Source of the DNA: an uncultured Dermabacter sp.
GTDB taxonomy: Bacteria; Actinomycetota; Actinomycetes; Actinomycetales; Dermabacteraceae
DNA length: 64,000 bases
Direction: 5' to 3'
Assembly (NCBI GenBank): GCA_947252755.1
Contig: CAMXWV010000001.1
Location: forward strand, 124,001 to 188,000
This document shows, piece after piece, positions 51,302 to 60,861 of the stretch. Under the pieces are notes generated by a model that was not told the DNA's origin, did no database searches, and was given only the letters and a program-made list of their open reading frames with translations. Each line of letters opens with the position of its first letter. Within the stretch, counting starts at the first letter, position 1. The translations under genes and the position numbers were made by a program.

Positions 51302-52865
51302 TATCTACCCCGAGGACGTGCGCGGCTTGGAGAACGCCGTGCTCGGCGAGATCTGGCCCGACCGGGAGACCTTCCGCCGGCTTGCCGCCGTTCAGCGGAT
51401 CGTTCCCGTGGTGACGCGGGTGCTCGCTGACCAGGACACGCCGATCAGCCTGTACCGGCGCCTTGCGGGAGAGAACGCTCAGAACACCTTTCTGCTCGAA
51501 TCCCACGGGCAGGGTGATGACAGTCGCTGGTCGATCATCGGCGTTCACGCACGCGCCACTCTCACCGAGAAGAACGGCGCCGCGCACTGGAGCGGTGACA
51601 TTCCCGATGGTGTCCCCACTGATGGCGACCCCTTGGACGCCCTGCGCGCCACTGCCGAAGCCTTCCGTGCGGCTCGGCTGCCCGAGCTGCCGCCCTTTAC
51701 CGGCGGCCTGGTGGGCTTCATCGCCTACGACGCGGTCCGTCGCTTCGAAACAGTGGGTCCGAAGCCGAAGGACACGATCGGCACCCCCGAGCTGTGCATG
51801 CTGCTTGCGCAGGATGTTGCGGTCTATGACCATACCGATTCCACTGTTCTGCTGGCGGCGAATGCCCTGAATCTCAACGGCCTGGACACCGGCGTGGATG
51901 CTGCGTATGACGATGCGGTGGAGCGGATCAGCCGAATGAGCGCCGCGCTCACCGTCCCGGTGGACACCTCGCCGATCGTGTATTCCGCAGGCGAGCCGCA
52001 GAAGCGGTCTGAGAGCCTTGACCAGGCCGCTTTTGAAGCAGCCGTGGAGCAGTCCATCCAAGAGATCGTTGACGGCGAGATCTTTCAGGTGGTGCCGAGC
52101 CGCCGTGTCACGCAGGCCACGCAGACGGATCCGCTCAGCGTGTACCGGGTGCTGCGCCGGCTGAACCCGAGCCCCTATATGTTCCTGCTGCGTGCTCACG
52201 ACGCTGACGGCGTTCCGCTGGATGTGGTGGGAGCCAGCCCGGAAACCCTGGTCACCGTGCGCAGCGGCACCGCGACCACGCACCCGATCGCGGGATCCCG
52301 TCCACGAGGCGCCACCCCGGACGAGGACCGCCGCCTGCGGGAAGAGCTGCTCGCTGATCCGAAGGACACCAGTGAGCACATCATGCTCGTGGACCTGGCA
52401 CGGAACGATCTGCAGAAGGTGTGCTCACCGGGCACGGTTCAGGTGGAGGATTTCAAACATGTGGTGCAGTACTCCCACGTGATGCACCTGGTCTCCACTG
52501 TGCACGGACGACTGCGTGAGGATGCCGCCGCATTCGACGCACTGCGGGCATGCTTCCCGGCCGGCACTCTGACCGGCGCGCCCAAGCCTCGCGCATTGGA
52601 GATCATCAACCGGCTGGAGCCCGTGGCACGCGGCGTCTACGGCGGCACCGTGGGCTACATCGACTTCGCAGGCGATCTGGACATGGCGATCGCGATCCGC
52701 ACCACCGTGATGAAGAACGGTCAGGCGCACGTGCAGGCCGGAGCGGGCATCGTGGCTGACTCGAATCCCACGATGGAGTTCCGGGAAACAGACCAGAAGG
52801 CCGCTGCGGCACTGCGAGCAGTGCAGGCTGCCTCCTCCATCCGCTCGATCTCGCAGCAGCCATGA
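51288..52865 (+). CDS. trpE: Anthranilate synthase component I
   Basis: 525 aa. Start ATG 51288 after CGGAGGAC. Catalytic region: DGEIFQVVPSRR, GASPETLVTV, IAGSRPRGATPDEDRR, LVDLARNDLQKV and GTLTGAPKPRA. The tryptophan-feedback motif LLES is intact at residues about 63-66 (FLLESHGQG). trpG is not adjacent. No leader peptide precedes it because the start is inside hisI, so attenuation at this point is excluded. Confidence 0.96.
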   Translation: MQRDDIYPEDVRGLENAVLGEIWPDRETFRRLAAVQRIVPVVTRVLADQDTPISLYRRLAGENAQNTFLLESHGQGDDSRWSIIGVHARATLTEKNGAAHWSGDIPDGVPTDGDPLDALRATAEAFRAARLPELPPFTGGLVGFIAYDAVRRFETVGPKPKDTIGTPELCMLLAQDVAVYDHTDSTVLLAANALNLNGLDTGVDAAYDDAVERISRMSAALTVPVDTSPIVYSAGEPQKRSESLDQAAFEAAVEQSIQEIVDGEIFQVVPSRRVTQATQTDPLSVYRVLRRLNPSPYMFLLRAHDADGVPLDVVGASPETLVTVRSGTATTHPIAGSRPRGATPDEDRRLREELLADPKDTSEHIMLVDLARNDLQKVCSPGTVQVEDFKHVVQYSHVMHLVSTVHGRLREDAAAFDALRACFPAGTLTGAPKPRALEIINRLEPVARGVYGGTVGYIDFAGDLDMAIAIRTTVMKNGQAHVQAGAGIVADSNPTMEFRETDQKAAAALRAVQAASSIRSISQQP

Positions 52866-53476
52866 GAAGCCTGCAGCCCGGCCGAGCGATCATCGCGGTG
52901 CTGCTGCTCGCCGGCCTCTTCTTCGGCCTCACCCGGGCAGGATGGATCACTGCCGACGCGCCCGGCCTCACCGGCGGCAGTGTGCAGCACGTGGTGAACG
53001 GTCAGCAGGCATCACCAGCAGTCGCCGCTCTGATCGCCGTGGTGATGGCGGCCGCGCTTGCCGCCGGCATCACCCGCGGCTGGGTTCGGACGGCCATCGC
53101 TGCAGTGGCCGCGCTGTGCGCAGCCGGAGCCGCCGTGAGCATCCTGCCGGTGCTGCTGGACCCGGCGGCAGCATCTCGCGGGGGAGTGGCTGATCAGAGC
53201 GGAGTGATCGGCCAGAGCATCTCTGCGCAGCTCACCCCGTGGCCGTACGCGGCGCTGCTGCTGGCCGCGCTGCTCACTGCCGCCTGCGTGCTGCTGGCGT
53301 TGATCTCACGACGCACTCCTGCACGCAGCTCCGACCGATACGCTCGCACCGACCCCAGTCCACGTGACCGCAGCCGCGCGAGAACCGGTGCAGCGGCGGA
53401 TTCTCCACGTGTCGGTGAGGAGCGCAGCGACGCCGCGGACTGGGATGCGCTCAGCCGGGGCGAAGACCCCAGCTGA
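52862..53476 (+). CDS. Tryptophan-operon membrane protein (Trp biosynthesis-associated, TIGR02234-like)
   Basis: 204 aa, four hydrophobic segments within residues ~8-150, then a polar, Arg/Ser/Asp-rich C-terminal tail of about 50 residues. Family seen only in actinobacterial trp operons between trpE and trpC. No catalytic motif; not required for known chemistry. Overlaps trpE by 4 bp. Likely transporter or regulator is a guess. Confidence 0.83.
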   Translation: MRSLQPGRAIIAVLLLAGLFFGLTRAGWITADAPGLTGGSVQHVVNGQQASPAVAALIAVVMAAALAAGITRGWVRTAIAAVAALCAAGAAVSILPVLLDPAAASRGGVADQSGVIGQSISAQLTPWPYAALLLAALLTAACVLLALISRRTPARSSDRYARTDPSPRDRSRARTGAAADSPRVGEERSDAADWDALSRGEDPS

Positions 53477-53589
53477 CGGGCAGGCGCGCGCCCGCCCCTA
53501 TGTGCCTGCGCTCGTGGCACAATGGGAGAAGCGCGCCAGTGCGCACCGTTATCGACCTCGACCTTTTTCGACCCTCCCTGGAGTTGACG

Positions 53590-53820
53590 ATGTCCAAGAC
53601 CTTCCCGGTTCCGCCCGCACCGCCCCACAATGAAGGCAAGACCATCGCCGCGTGGCTGCTGACGGCGGGCACCGTGCTCGGCTTCACCGTGGCGTGCCTG
53701 GGCCTGGTGTTCGCCAACACCGCGGTAATGATCGCCGGCGCGGCCGTGATCATTCTGGCGATCGCGGGCAGCGTCGCCCTCCGCGCAGCGGGGATGGGAC
53801 AGAAGCCCAAGCGAGTCTGA
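53590..53820 (+). CDS. Small HGxxPAAW-type membrane protein
   Basis: 76 aa, two membrane helices (about 19-40 and 44-64) connected by a tight turn. The signature near residue 13 is HNEGKTIAAW, a variant of the HGxxPAAW motif that names the family. GGAG lies 7 bp before the ATG. Placed between the trp membrane protein and trpC, its usual location. Function unknown. The 113 bp upstream contains CACAAT and an imperfect repeat but no clear promoter. Confidence 0.75.
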   Translation: MSKTFPVPPAPPHNEGKTIAAWLLTAGTVLGFTVACLGLVFANTAVMIAGAAVIILAIAGSVALRAAGMGQKPKRV

Positions 53821-53915
53821 CGTCCAATCAGCAGACGAAAGCGCACTCGCCTTCGGGAACGCGCAATGATGGCACGGCACCGACCATTGCTGCAGGATAC
53901 GGAAGGGCAGGCATC

Positions 53916-54725
53916 ATGAGCACGGTTCTTGAGTCCATTATCGCGGGAGTCCGCGAGGATCTCGCCGAGCGTGAGCGCCTCACCCCTCTGCCCACGATGG
54001 CTGTGCGCGCCCGGGCAGCCAGCGGCCAGCGCCCGCCCGTGGACGTGGTTCCGCTTCTGCACGAGGCCGCGACAATCAGCCTGATCAGCGAGGTCAAACG
54101 ATCCAGCCCCTCCAAGGGGCGGCTTGCCGAGATCCCCAACCCGGCAGAGCTGGCCGCAGCCTATGAGCGTGCTGGTGCCAGCGCCGTCAGCGTGCTCACC
54201 GAGCAGCGGCGGTTCGGCGGCTCTCTCGATGATCTGGACGCGGTTCGCGACCGGGTGCGCATCCCCGTGCTCCGCAAGGACTTCACCGTCACCGAATATC
54301 AGATCCATGAGGCCCGCGCCCACGGCGCGGACATCATCCTGCTGATCGTGGCAGCCCTGTCTGATCAGCAGCTGGCGGACCTGTTTCACCTCACCCGCAG
54401 CCTCGGAATGCGCGCACTCGTCGAAACCCACACCGAGGACGAGCTGGAACGTGCGCTGGAGCTGGCAGACGCCCAGCTCATCGGGGTCAATGCCCGCAAC
54501 CTCAAAACACTGGAGCTGGATCTTCCGCACGCGGCAGAGCTGGTGTCACAGGTCCCCGCAGATCGAATCGCCATCGGCGAATCCGCTGTGCTCAGCCGCG
54601 CCGATGTGGAGACGTACGCGTCGGCCGGAGCTGACGCCGTGCTCGTGGGTGAAGCGCTCGTGACGAACGGCTCTCCCGAGCAGACCGCCCGAGAGTTCTG
54701 CAGCGTGCCCCGCACCTCCCGGTGA
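53916..54725 (+). CDS. trpC: Indole-3-glycerol phosphate synthase
   Basis: 269-aa TIM barrel. SEVKRSSPSKG with catalytic Lys, LTEQRRFGGSLDDL, VLRKDFTVTEYQIHEARAHGADIILLI, GVNARNLKTLELD and IAIGESAVLSRAD are all typical. Closes the indole ring. trpF and trpD are absent around it; actinobacteria normally use HisA/PriA for the TrpF step. Confidence 0.96.
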   Translation: MSTVLESIIAGVREDLAERERLTPLPTMAVRARAASGQRPPVDVVPLLHEAATISLISEVKRSSPSKGRLAEIPNPAELAAAYERAGASAVSVLTEQRRFGGSLDDLDAVRDRVRIPVLRKDFTVTEYQIHEARAHGADIILLIVAALSDQQLADLFHLTRSLGMRALVETHTEDELERALELADAQLIGVNARNLKTLELDLPHAAELVSQVPADRIAIGESAVLSRADVETYASAGADAVLVGEALVTNGSPEQTAREFCSVPRTSR

Positions 54726-54808
54726 CCCGCCCGCTGCCACATTCCGAGCTGGCACGACCACGCCCAGCGCCGAGCAGGCGAGACCAAGACCTGAGCAAAG
54801 AAGGACGA

Positions 54809-56095
<1,287 letters not shown>

Positions 56096-56096
56096 C

Positions 56097-56912
56097 ATGA
56101 CTCGACTCCGTTCAGCTGAGGTCATCGACCGCGCCCGCACGCAGGGACGCGCCGCCCTGATCGCCTACCTGCCCGTGGGCTTCCCCACCCTTGACCGGTC
56201 CATTGACGCCGTCCGAGTTCTGGTGGACAGCGGTGTGGACGCCATCGAATTCGGCGTGCCCTACACCGACCCGGTCATGGATGGGCCGGTCATCCAAGAA
56301 GCGGCAGACATCGCCCTTCGAGGCGGCACACGCCCGCGGGATGTCATCACCGCCATCGATCAGCTCAGCACCGGCGGCATCGACGCCGCGCTGCTGGTCA
56401 TGAGCTACTACAACCCGATCCTCTCCTACGGCCCCGACGCGTTTGCGCGCGACCTGGCCGCTGCCGGCGGCGCCGGCGTCATCACCCCGGACCTCATTCC
56501 GGATGAGGGTGCCGAGTGGATCGCTGCCGCTTCCGAGCATGAAGTGGATCGAGTGTTCCTGGTGGCGCCGAGCTCTCACTCCCAGCGGCTTCAGCACGTG
56601 GTGGAGAAGACCACCGGGTTCGTCTACGCCGCGTCCACAATGGGCGTCACCGGGATGCGCTCCAGCGTGAGCGCACGAGCCGAGGATCTGGTGGAGCGGA
56701 CCCGTCGCGCGGGCGCTGAGCGTGTCTGCGTGGGTCTTGGGGTCTCCACCGGCGAGCAGGCAGCGGCCATCGGCGACTACGCTGACGGAGTGATCGTGGG
56801 CAGTGCATTTGTGCGCGCGATCCTGGACGCTGACTCGGCTGAGCAGGCGAATCAGCGTCTTGCCGCTCTCGCTCAGGAACTGCGCGCGGGCGTTGACTCG
56901 GCGCGCCGCTGA
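56097..56912 (+). CDS. trpA: Tryptophan synthase alpha subunit
   Basis: 271 aa. YLPVGFPTLDRSIDAVRVLVDSGVDAIEFGVPYTDPVMDGPVIQEA includes the catalytic Glu and Asp; loop FVYAASTMGVTGMR binds phosphate. Cleaves indole-3-glycerol phosphate and passes indole to TrpB. Followed 15 bp later by lgt. Confidence 0.96.
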   Translation: MTRLRSAEVIDRARTQGRAALIAYLPVGFPTLDRSIDAVRVLVDSGVDAIEFGVPYTDPVMDGPVIQEAADIALRGGTRPRDVITAIDQLSTGGIDAALLVMSYYNPILSYGPDAFARDLAAAGGAGVITPDLIPDEGAEWIAAASEHEVDRVFLVAPSSHSQRLQHVVEKTTGFVYAASTMGVTGMRSSVSARAEDLVERTRRAGAERVCVGLGVSTGEQAAAIGDYADGVIVGSAFVRAILDADSAEQANQRLAALAQELRAGVDSARR

Positions 56913-56927
56913 ACCGAAAGGACCCCT

Positions 56928-57809
56928 GTGCTCTTCGCCTCGATTCCCAGTCCCACCACGAGTGCGGTTGAGCTGGGACCGCTGACCATCCACTTCTATG
57001 CGCTGTGCATCCTCACCGGCATCACAGCCGCCTACATCTGGGGAAGCAGGCGTTGGCAGCAGCGGGGCGGCGATAAGGACGCCTTCTTCGACATCGTGTT
57101 CGCCGCGGTCATCGCAGGGGTGATCGGCGCGCGGATCTACCATGTGGTGACCGTGCCCGGCTCCTATTTCGGTCCGGGCGGGGATCCGATCTCGGTGCTG
57201 TTCATCTGGCAGGGCGGGCTGGCGATCGTCGGTGCGATCATGGGCGGCGCCCTCGCCGCATGGCTCATGTGCCGCCGCAAGCAGGTGAGCTTCGCCGTTT
57301 TCGCGGACTCCATCGCCCCCACACTGTTCCTTGCGCAGGCGTTGGGCCGCTTCGGCAACTGGTTCAATCAGGAGCTGTATGGCGGGCCGACCAGCGTGCC
57401 GTGGGCGCTGGAGATCTCCTGCGAGCAGAACGGCGGCATTATCGCCGGCTGCGTGGCCGGCACCTACCACCCCACGTTCCTCTACGAGATCCTGTGGAAT
57501 CTCGCCATGATGGTGATCGTGCTGGTGATCTCTGAGCGCCTGCAGATCGGCGGCGGCCGAGTGTTCTGGATGTACGCCATGGGCTACACCGCCGGCCGGT
57601 CCTGGATCGAGACGATGCGGATCAATGACTCCTCGATCATCCTGGGCCAGCGGATCAACACCCTGGTTGCAGTGCTCATCTTCATCATCGCGCTGGTGAT
57701 GTTCATCCTGCTGACGCGTCGCGCTCAGCGGGTGGGGGAGGCCCACCGGGCGGATGACAGACCGGGGTCAGACCGGGACCTGCACACCCTTGAGGATCAG
57801 GTGCGGTGA
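56928..57809 (+). CDS. lgt: Prolipoprotein diacylglyceryl transferase
   Basis: 293 aa, seven membrane helices. Adds diacylglycerol to the lipobox Cys of preprolipoproteins. Signature GRFGNWFNQELYGGPT near residue 145, FIWQGGLAIVGAIMGGA, and HPTFLYEILWNL. GTG start with GAAAGGA. Short charged cytoplasmic C-terminus, unlike the long tails of some mycobacterial Lgt. Same operon as trp. Confidence 0.95.
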   Translation: MLFASIPSPTTSAVELGPLTIHFYALCILTGITAAYIWGSRRWQQRGGDKDAFFDIVFAAVIAGVIGARIYHVVTVPGSYFGPGGDPISVLFIWQGGLAIVGAIMGGALAAWLMCRRKQVSFAVFADSIAPTLFLAQALGRFGNWFNQELYGGPTSVPWALEISCEQNGGIIAGCVAGTYHPTFLYEILWNLAMMVIVLVISERLQIGGGRVFWMYAMGYTAGRSWIETMRINDSSIILGQRINTLVAVLIFIIALVMFILLTRRAQRVGEAHRADDRPGSDRDLHTLEDQVR

Positions 57810-57817
57810 CGTAGACT
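57790..57817 (+). promoter_or_regulatory. Promoter of pyk
   Basis: TTGAGG (57790-57795), 16 bp, TAGACT (57812-57817). The -35 lies within the last codons of lgt. The leader to pyk is about 105 nt and contains a near-palindrome GGGTGCGCATCC at 57894-57905, possibly regulatory. Confidence 0.6.
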
Positions 57818-57929
57818 GGAGTCAAGGATCTCGGCGATGCGACCCTCGTGAAGCGGCCCACGCCCTGATTCAGCGGCGTGCCGGCTATCCGATGGGTGCG
57901 CATCCCACGAACACAACAGATGGGTAGAG

Positions 57930-59408
57930 ATGCGCAAAGCAAAGATTGTCTGCACGCTCGGTCCGGCCACCAACACCTATGACCAGATCAGAACCCTGAT
58001 CGAGTCGGGGATGAACGTGGCCCGCATGAACCTGAGCCACGGCACCTATGCGGATCATGAAGCGGTGTACGCCAATATCCGCAAGGCTGCCAAGGACCTG
58101 GGCCGCAGCGTTGCGGTCCTCGTGGACCTGCAGGGACCGAAGATCCGACTCGGCACGTTCGAAGACGGTCCGCATGAGCTTGAGGTGGGGGATGTCTTCA
58201 CCATCACCACCGAGGACGTCGTCGGCACGCGCGAGCGCGTCTCCACCACATTCAAGGGACTTCCCGGTGACTGCCGTCCGGGCGATGTGCTCCTCATCGA
58301 TGATGGCAAAGTCTCCGTTCGCGTGATCGACGTGAACGAGACCGAGGTGCGCACCGTGGTTGAAATCCCGGGGCCGGTCTCCAACCACAAGGGGATTAAC
58401 CTGCCCGGGGTGGCCGTGTCCGTTCCCGCGATGAGCGAGAAGGACGTAGCCGATCTGCGCTGGGGCCTTGAACTCGGAGCGGACCTCATCGCACTGTCCT
58501 TTGTGCGCGATGCGAACGATGTGGAGGGCGTGCACCGGGTAATGGACGAGGTGGGGATCCGCCGCCCCGTCATCGCCAAGATCGAAAAGCCCCAGGCGGT
58601 GCGGGCTCTGCGCGCCATTGTCTCCGCGTTCGACGGGATCATGGTGGCCCGAGGGGACCTCGGTGTGGAGCTGCCGCTGGAGCAGGTGCCGCTGGTGCAG
58701 AAGCGCACCATTGAGCTCGCCCGCCGCAATGCGAAGCCGGTCATCGTCGCCACCCAGGTGCTGGAGTCGATGATCACCAACCCCCGCCCTACCCGCGCTG
58801 AAGCCTCCGACTGCGCGAATGCGATCCTTGACGGCGCCGACGCGGTCATGCTCTCCGGTGAGACCTCCGTGGGCGCCTACCCGTTTGAGGCAGTGCGCAC
58901 CATGGCCCGGATCATCTCCAACACGGAGGAGAACGGCGCCGACCGCATTATGGAGCTCGGCACCATTCCGCACACGCGCGGCGGAGCCATCACCCGTGCG
59001 GCGGCGGAGATCGGAGACCAGCTGTCCGCGCAGTACCTGGTGACGTTCACAGAGTCCGGTGACACTGCACGGCGCCTCTCTCGCCTTCGCCCCACCATTC
59101 CGCTGCTGGCGATCACGCCCTACGAACACGTGGCATCCCAGCTGTCCCTGTCCTGGGGCATTGAAGCGCACCTGGTGAAGATGGCGACGAACACCGACGA
59201 CATGACCGCGGTGGTTGATCAGATGCTGCGCGACAAGAAGGGGCTGGCACCGGGGGACCTGGTGGTCATCGCCTTCGGCTCGCCTCCGGGAGAGCACGGG
59301 TCCACCAACAGCCTGCGTGTGCACCGCATCGGGGATCTTGACGGAACCGCGGCCGCTCGCTTCGAGGCTGATGCGATCGCCTCCGGCGTTCAGCCGGAGC
59401 GCCGATGA
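57930..59408 (+). CDS. pyk: Pyruvate kinase
   Basis: 492 aa. Transfers phosphate from PEP to ADP. MNLSHGTYADHEAVYANIR, QGPKIRLG, IAKIEKPQAV, MVARGDLGVELPLEQVPLVQK and ATQVLESMI are the family motifs; the C-terminal allosteric domain is complete. Weak ribosome binding site GGGTAGAG. Own promoter and terminator. Confidence 0.97.
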   Translation: MRKAKIVCTLGPATNTYDQIRTLIESGMNVARMNLSHGTYADHEAVYANIRKAAKDLGRSVAVLVDLQGPKIRLGTFEDGPHELEVGDVFTITTEDVVGTRERVSTTFKGLPGDCRPGDVLLIDDGKVSVRVIDVNETEVRTVVEIPGPVSNHKGINLPGVAVSVPAMSEKDVADLRWGLELGADLIALSFVRDANDVEGVHRVMDEVGIRRPVIAKIEKPQAVRALRAIVSAFDGIMVARGDLGVELPLEQVPLVQKRTIELARRNAKPVIVATQVLESMITNPRPTRAEASDCANAILDGADAVMLSGETSVGAYPFEAVRTMARIISNTEENGADRIMELGTIPHTRGGAITRAAAEIGDQLSAQYLVTFTESGDTARRLSRLRPTIPLLAITPYEHVASQLSLSWGIEAHLVKMATNTDDMTAVVDQMLRDKKGLAPGDLVVIAFGSPPGEHGSTNSLRVHRIGDLDGTAAARFEADAIASGVQPERR

Positions 59409-59439
59409 CACCCTGCTCCTGCCGACTGCTCTGATGCAC

Positions 59440-59471
59440 GGAGACCGCGACGCGTGCGCGCCGCGGTCTCC
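59440..59471. terminator. Terminator between pyk and tRNA-Leu
   Basis: 10-bp perfect stem GGAGACCGCG / CGCGGTCTCC with a 12-nt loop, 31 bp after the pyk stop and 6 bp past the 3' end of the convergent tRNA; likely ends both transcripts. Confidence 0.8.
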
Positions 59472-59476
59472 TCTGC

Positions 59477-59561
59477 TGGTGCCGGATGCGGGACTCGAAC
59501 CCGCACGTCCGAAGACAGCGCATTTTGAGTGCGCCGCGTCTACCGATTCCGCCAATCCGGC
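59477..59561 (-). tRNA. tRNA-Leu (anticodon CAA)
   Basis: 85 nt on the minus strand with CCA encoded. Acceptor GCCGGAT pairs with ATCCGGC; anticodon arm GCGCA-CTCAAAA-TGCGC gives anticodon CAA (bases 59525-59527), reading UUG. The variable arm GTC-TTCG-GAC is long (class II), and the T arm has GGTTCGAGTCC. All arms pair well. Confidence 0.96.
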
Positions 59562-59564
59562 TGA

Positions 59565-59600
59565 TCAGGGCCGCTACGTACCGGCCCTGACCTAGAATAC
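59565..59600. promoter_or_regulatory. Near-perfect 26-bp palindrome and divergent -10 elements (tRNA-Leu / pdtaR)
   Basis: Arms TCAGGGCCG (59565-59573) and CGGCCCTGA (59582-59590) flank CTACGTAC. Beside it TAGAAT (59593-59598, plus strand) can serve pdtaR and TATTCT (59600-59595, minus strand) can serve the tRNA. On the tRNA transcript the palindrome would form a hairpin just 4 nt upstream of the mature 5' end. Confidence 0.5.
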
Positions 59601-59693
59601 AGAACAAATCCGTCCCCCGGCGCTCCCGGTCCGCGCGGTCAGCCCTGCGGACCAGGTTGCCGGTGACGAATCCGACGAAGAACAGGTGATTCC

Positions 59694-60329
59694 ATGTCCG
59701 AGGAGCCCATCGGCTCTCCAACTGACGCACCAGCAGCGGCTCAGCCCGCTGTCCGCACCGCGGTTGTTGCCGAGGATGAGAGCCTCATTAGGATGGACAT
59801 CGTTGAAACCCTCACCGAAGCCGGCTATGACGTGCTGGCCGCGGTGGGTGATGGCGCCAGCGCGGTGGAGAAGGCGCGGGAGCTGCGCCCGGACATCGTG
59901 GTGATGGATGTGAAGATGCCGCAGATGGACGGCGTCACCGCAGCTGAGAAGATCGGCGAGGAGCATCTCGCTCCCGTCGTCATGCTCACCGCCTTCAGTC
60001 AGAAAGAGCTGGTGGAGCGTGCCCGCGATGCGGGTGCATTTGCGTACGTGGTCAAGCCGTTCACGCCTGCTGACCTGCTGCCCGCTATTGAGATCGCTGT
60101 GTCCCGCTTCCAGCAGATCACCGCTCTGAACGACGAGATCAAGGACCTGGGGGATCGCTTTGAAACCCGTAAGCGCGTGGATCGGGCGAAGGGCCTGCTG
60201 CAGACGAACATGAACCTGTCGGAGCCGGATGCCTTCCGGTGGATTCAAAAGACCTCCATGGACCGGCGCCTCACCATGCGTGAAGTCGCTGACGCGGTCA
60301 TCGACCAGCTCGGCGGCGGCAAAGACTGA
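59694..60329 (+). CDS. pdtaR: ANTAR-domain response regulator PdtaR
   Basis: 211 aa. Receiver domain (about 20-140): acidic pair in AEDESLI (28-29), phospho-acceptor D72 in VMDVKMPQMDG, Thr in MLTAFS, Lys in VVKPF. C-terminal ANTAR RNA-binding domain (about 145-205): RVDRAKGLLQTNMNLSEPDAFRWIQ. Phosphorylated PdtaR binds terminator-overlapping hairpins in target mRNAs. Cognate kinase PdtaS is not in the window. Located before polA/rpsA as in mycobacteria. Confidence 0.93.
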   Translation: MSEEPIGSPTDAPAAAQPAVRTAVVAEDESLIRMDIVETLTEAGYDVLAAVGDGASAVEKARELRPDIVVMDVKMPQMDGVTAAEKIGEEHLAPVVMLTAFSQKELVERARDAGAFAYVVKPFTPADLLPAIEIAVSRFQQITALNDEIKDLGDRFETRKRVDRAKGLLQTNMNLSEPDAFRWIQKTSMDRRLTMREVADAVIDQLGGGKD

Positions 60330-60338
60330 TCGCTCAGC

Positions 60339-60836
60339 TCATTCACGTGGCGGGAGCAGTTGAACGGACACCGTGATGGTGGACAGCAGCACTCCCGCTT
60401 CGTCATGCACATCCACCAGATAGCTGGTGACGGTGCGACCCAGGTGCCGGGCGGAAGCGGTGGCGGTGACGATGCCGCTGCGGCCGGAGCGATGATGCAG
60501 AGCAGAAACGCTTGTGCCCACACCGGCGGCGTTCTCCCCATACAGGGTCCGGGCGCGCAGGATGCCGGCGAAGCTCGCCACCGTCTCCGCCAGCGCGATG
60601 GTGGCGCCGCCGTGCAGAAGTCCCATCGGCTGAGTGTTGCCCGCCACCGGCATGGACATCACCCCGCCCGACTCCGACAGGGAAATCAGCTCCATGCCCA
60701 TCCGCTCGCACAGGGTTCCGCGCATCATTGAACGCACCAGCTGCAGGTGATCAGCGCTGAGCGAAGCGCTGCCTGGAGCGGACGGGGAAGAGCTCGGCGC
60801 CGGCTTGGGCGCGCTGTGCGGGGGAGTCGAGTTCAT
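60339..60836 (-). CDS. PaaI-family hotdog thioesterase
   Basis: 165 aa. Hotdog-fold acyl-CoA thioesterase with MGLLHGGATIALAETVAS, the PaaI/YbgC-type helix with catalytic residues near Gly-Gly and Glu. The first 30 residues (Ser/Pro/Ala-rich) are variable, so the true start could be the downstream Met at residue 37 or 38. Substrate unknown; hydrolyses acyl-CoA thioesters. Divergent from polA, stop 9 bp from pdtaR stop on the opposite strand. Confidence 0.88.
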   Translation of the reverse strand: MNSTPPHSAPKPAPSSSPSAPGSASLSADHLQLVRSMMRGTLCERMGMELISLSESGGVMSMPVAGNTQPMGLLHGGATIALAETVASFAGILRARTLYGENAAGVGTSVSALHHRSGRSGIVTATASARHLGRTVTSYLVDVHDEAGVLLSTITVSVQLLPPRE

Positions 60837-60838
60837 GA

Positions 60839-60861
60839 TGACAGCGTGTCACACTTGGGGC
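60839..60861. promoter_or_regulatory. Divergent thioesterase/polA promoter region
   Basis: Inverted repeat TGACA-GCG-TGTCA at 60839-60851. CACACT (60850-60855) stands 6 bp before the polA ATG, a weak version of the leaderless pattern. No ribosome binding site before polA. Confidence 0.4.

Noticed and set aside
53821..53915. Possible attenuator before trpC
   Set aside because: A weak imperfect stem is present but there is no Trp-codon leader peptide and no terminator-like U run.
54722..54808. Upstream start for trpB overlapping trpC
   Set aside because: Extension is Arg/Pro-rich, while ATG 54809 has a good ribosome binding site and the family start MSIRDTRGPYFGDFGG.
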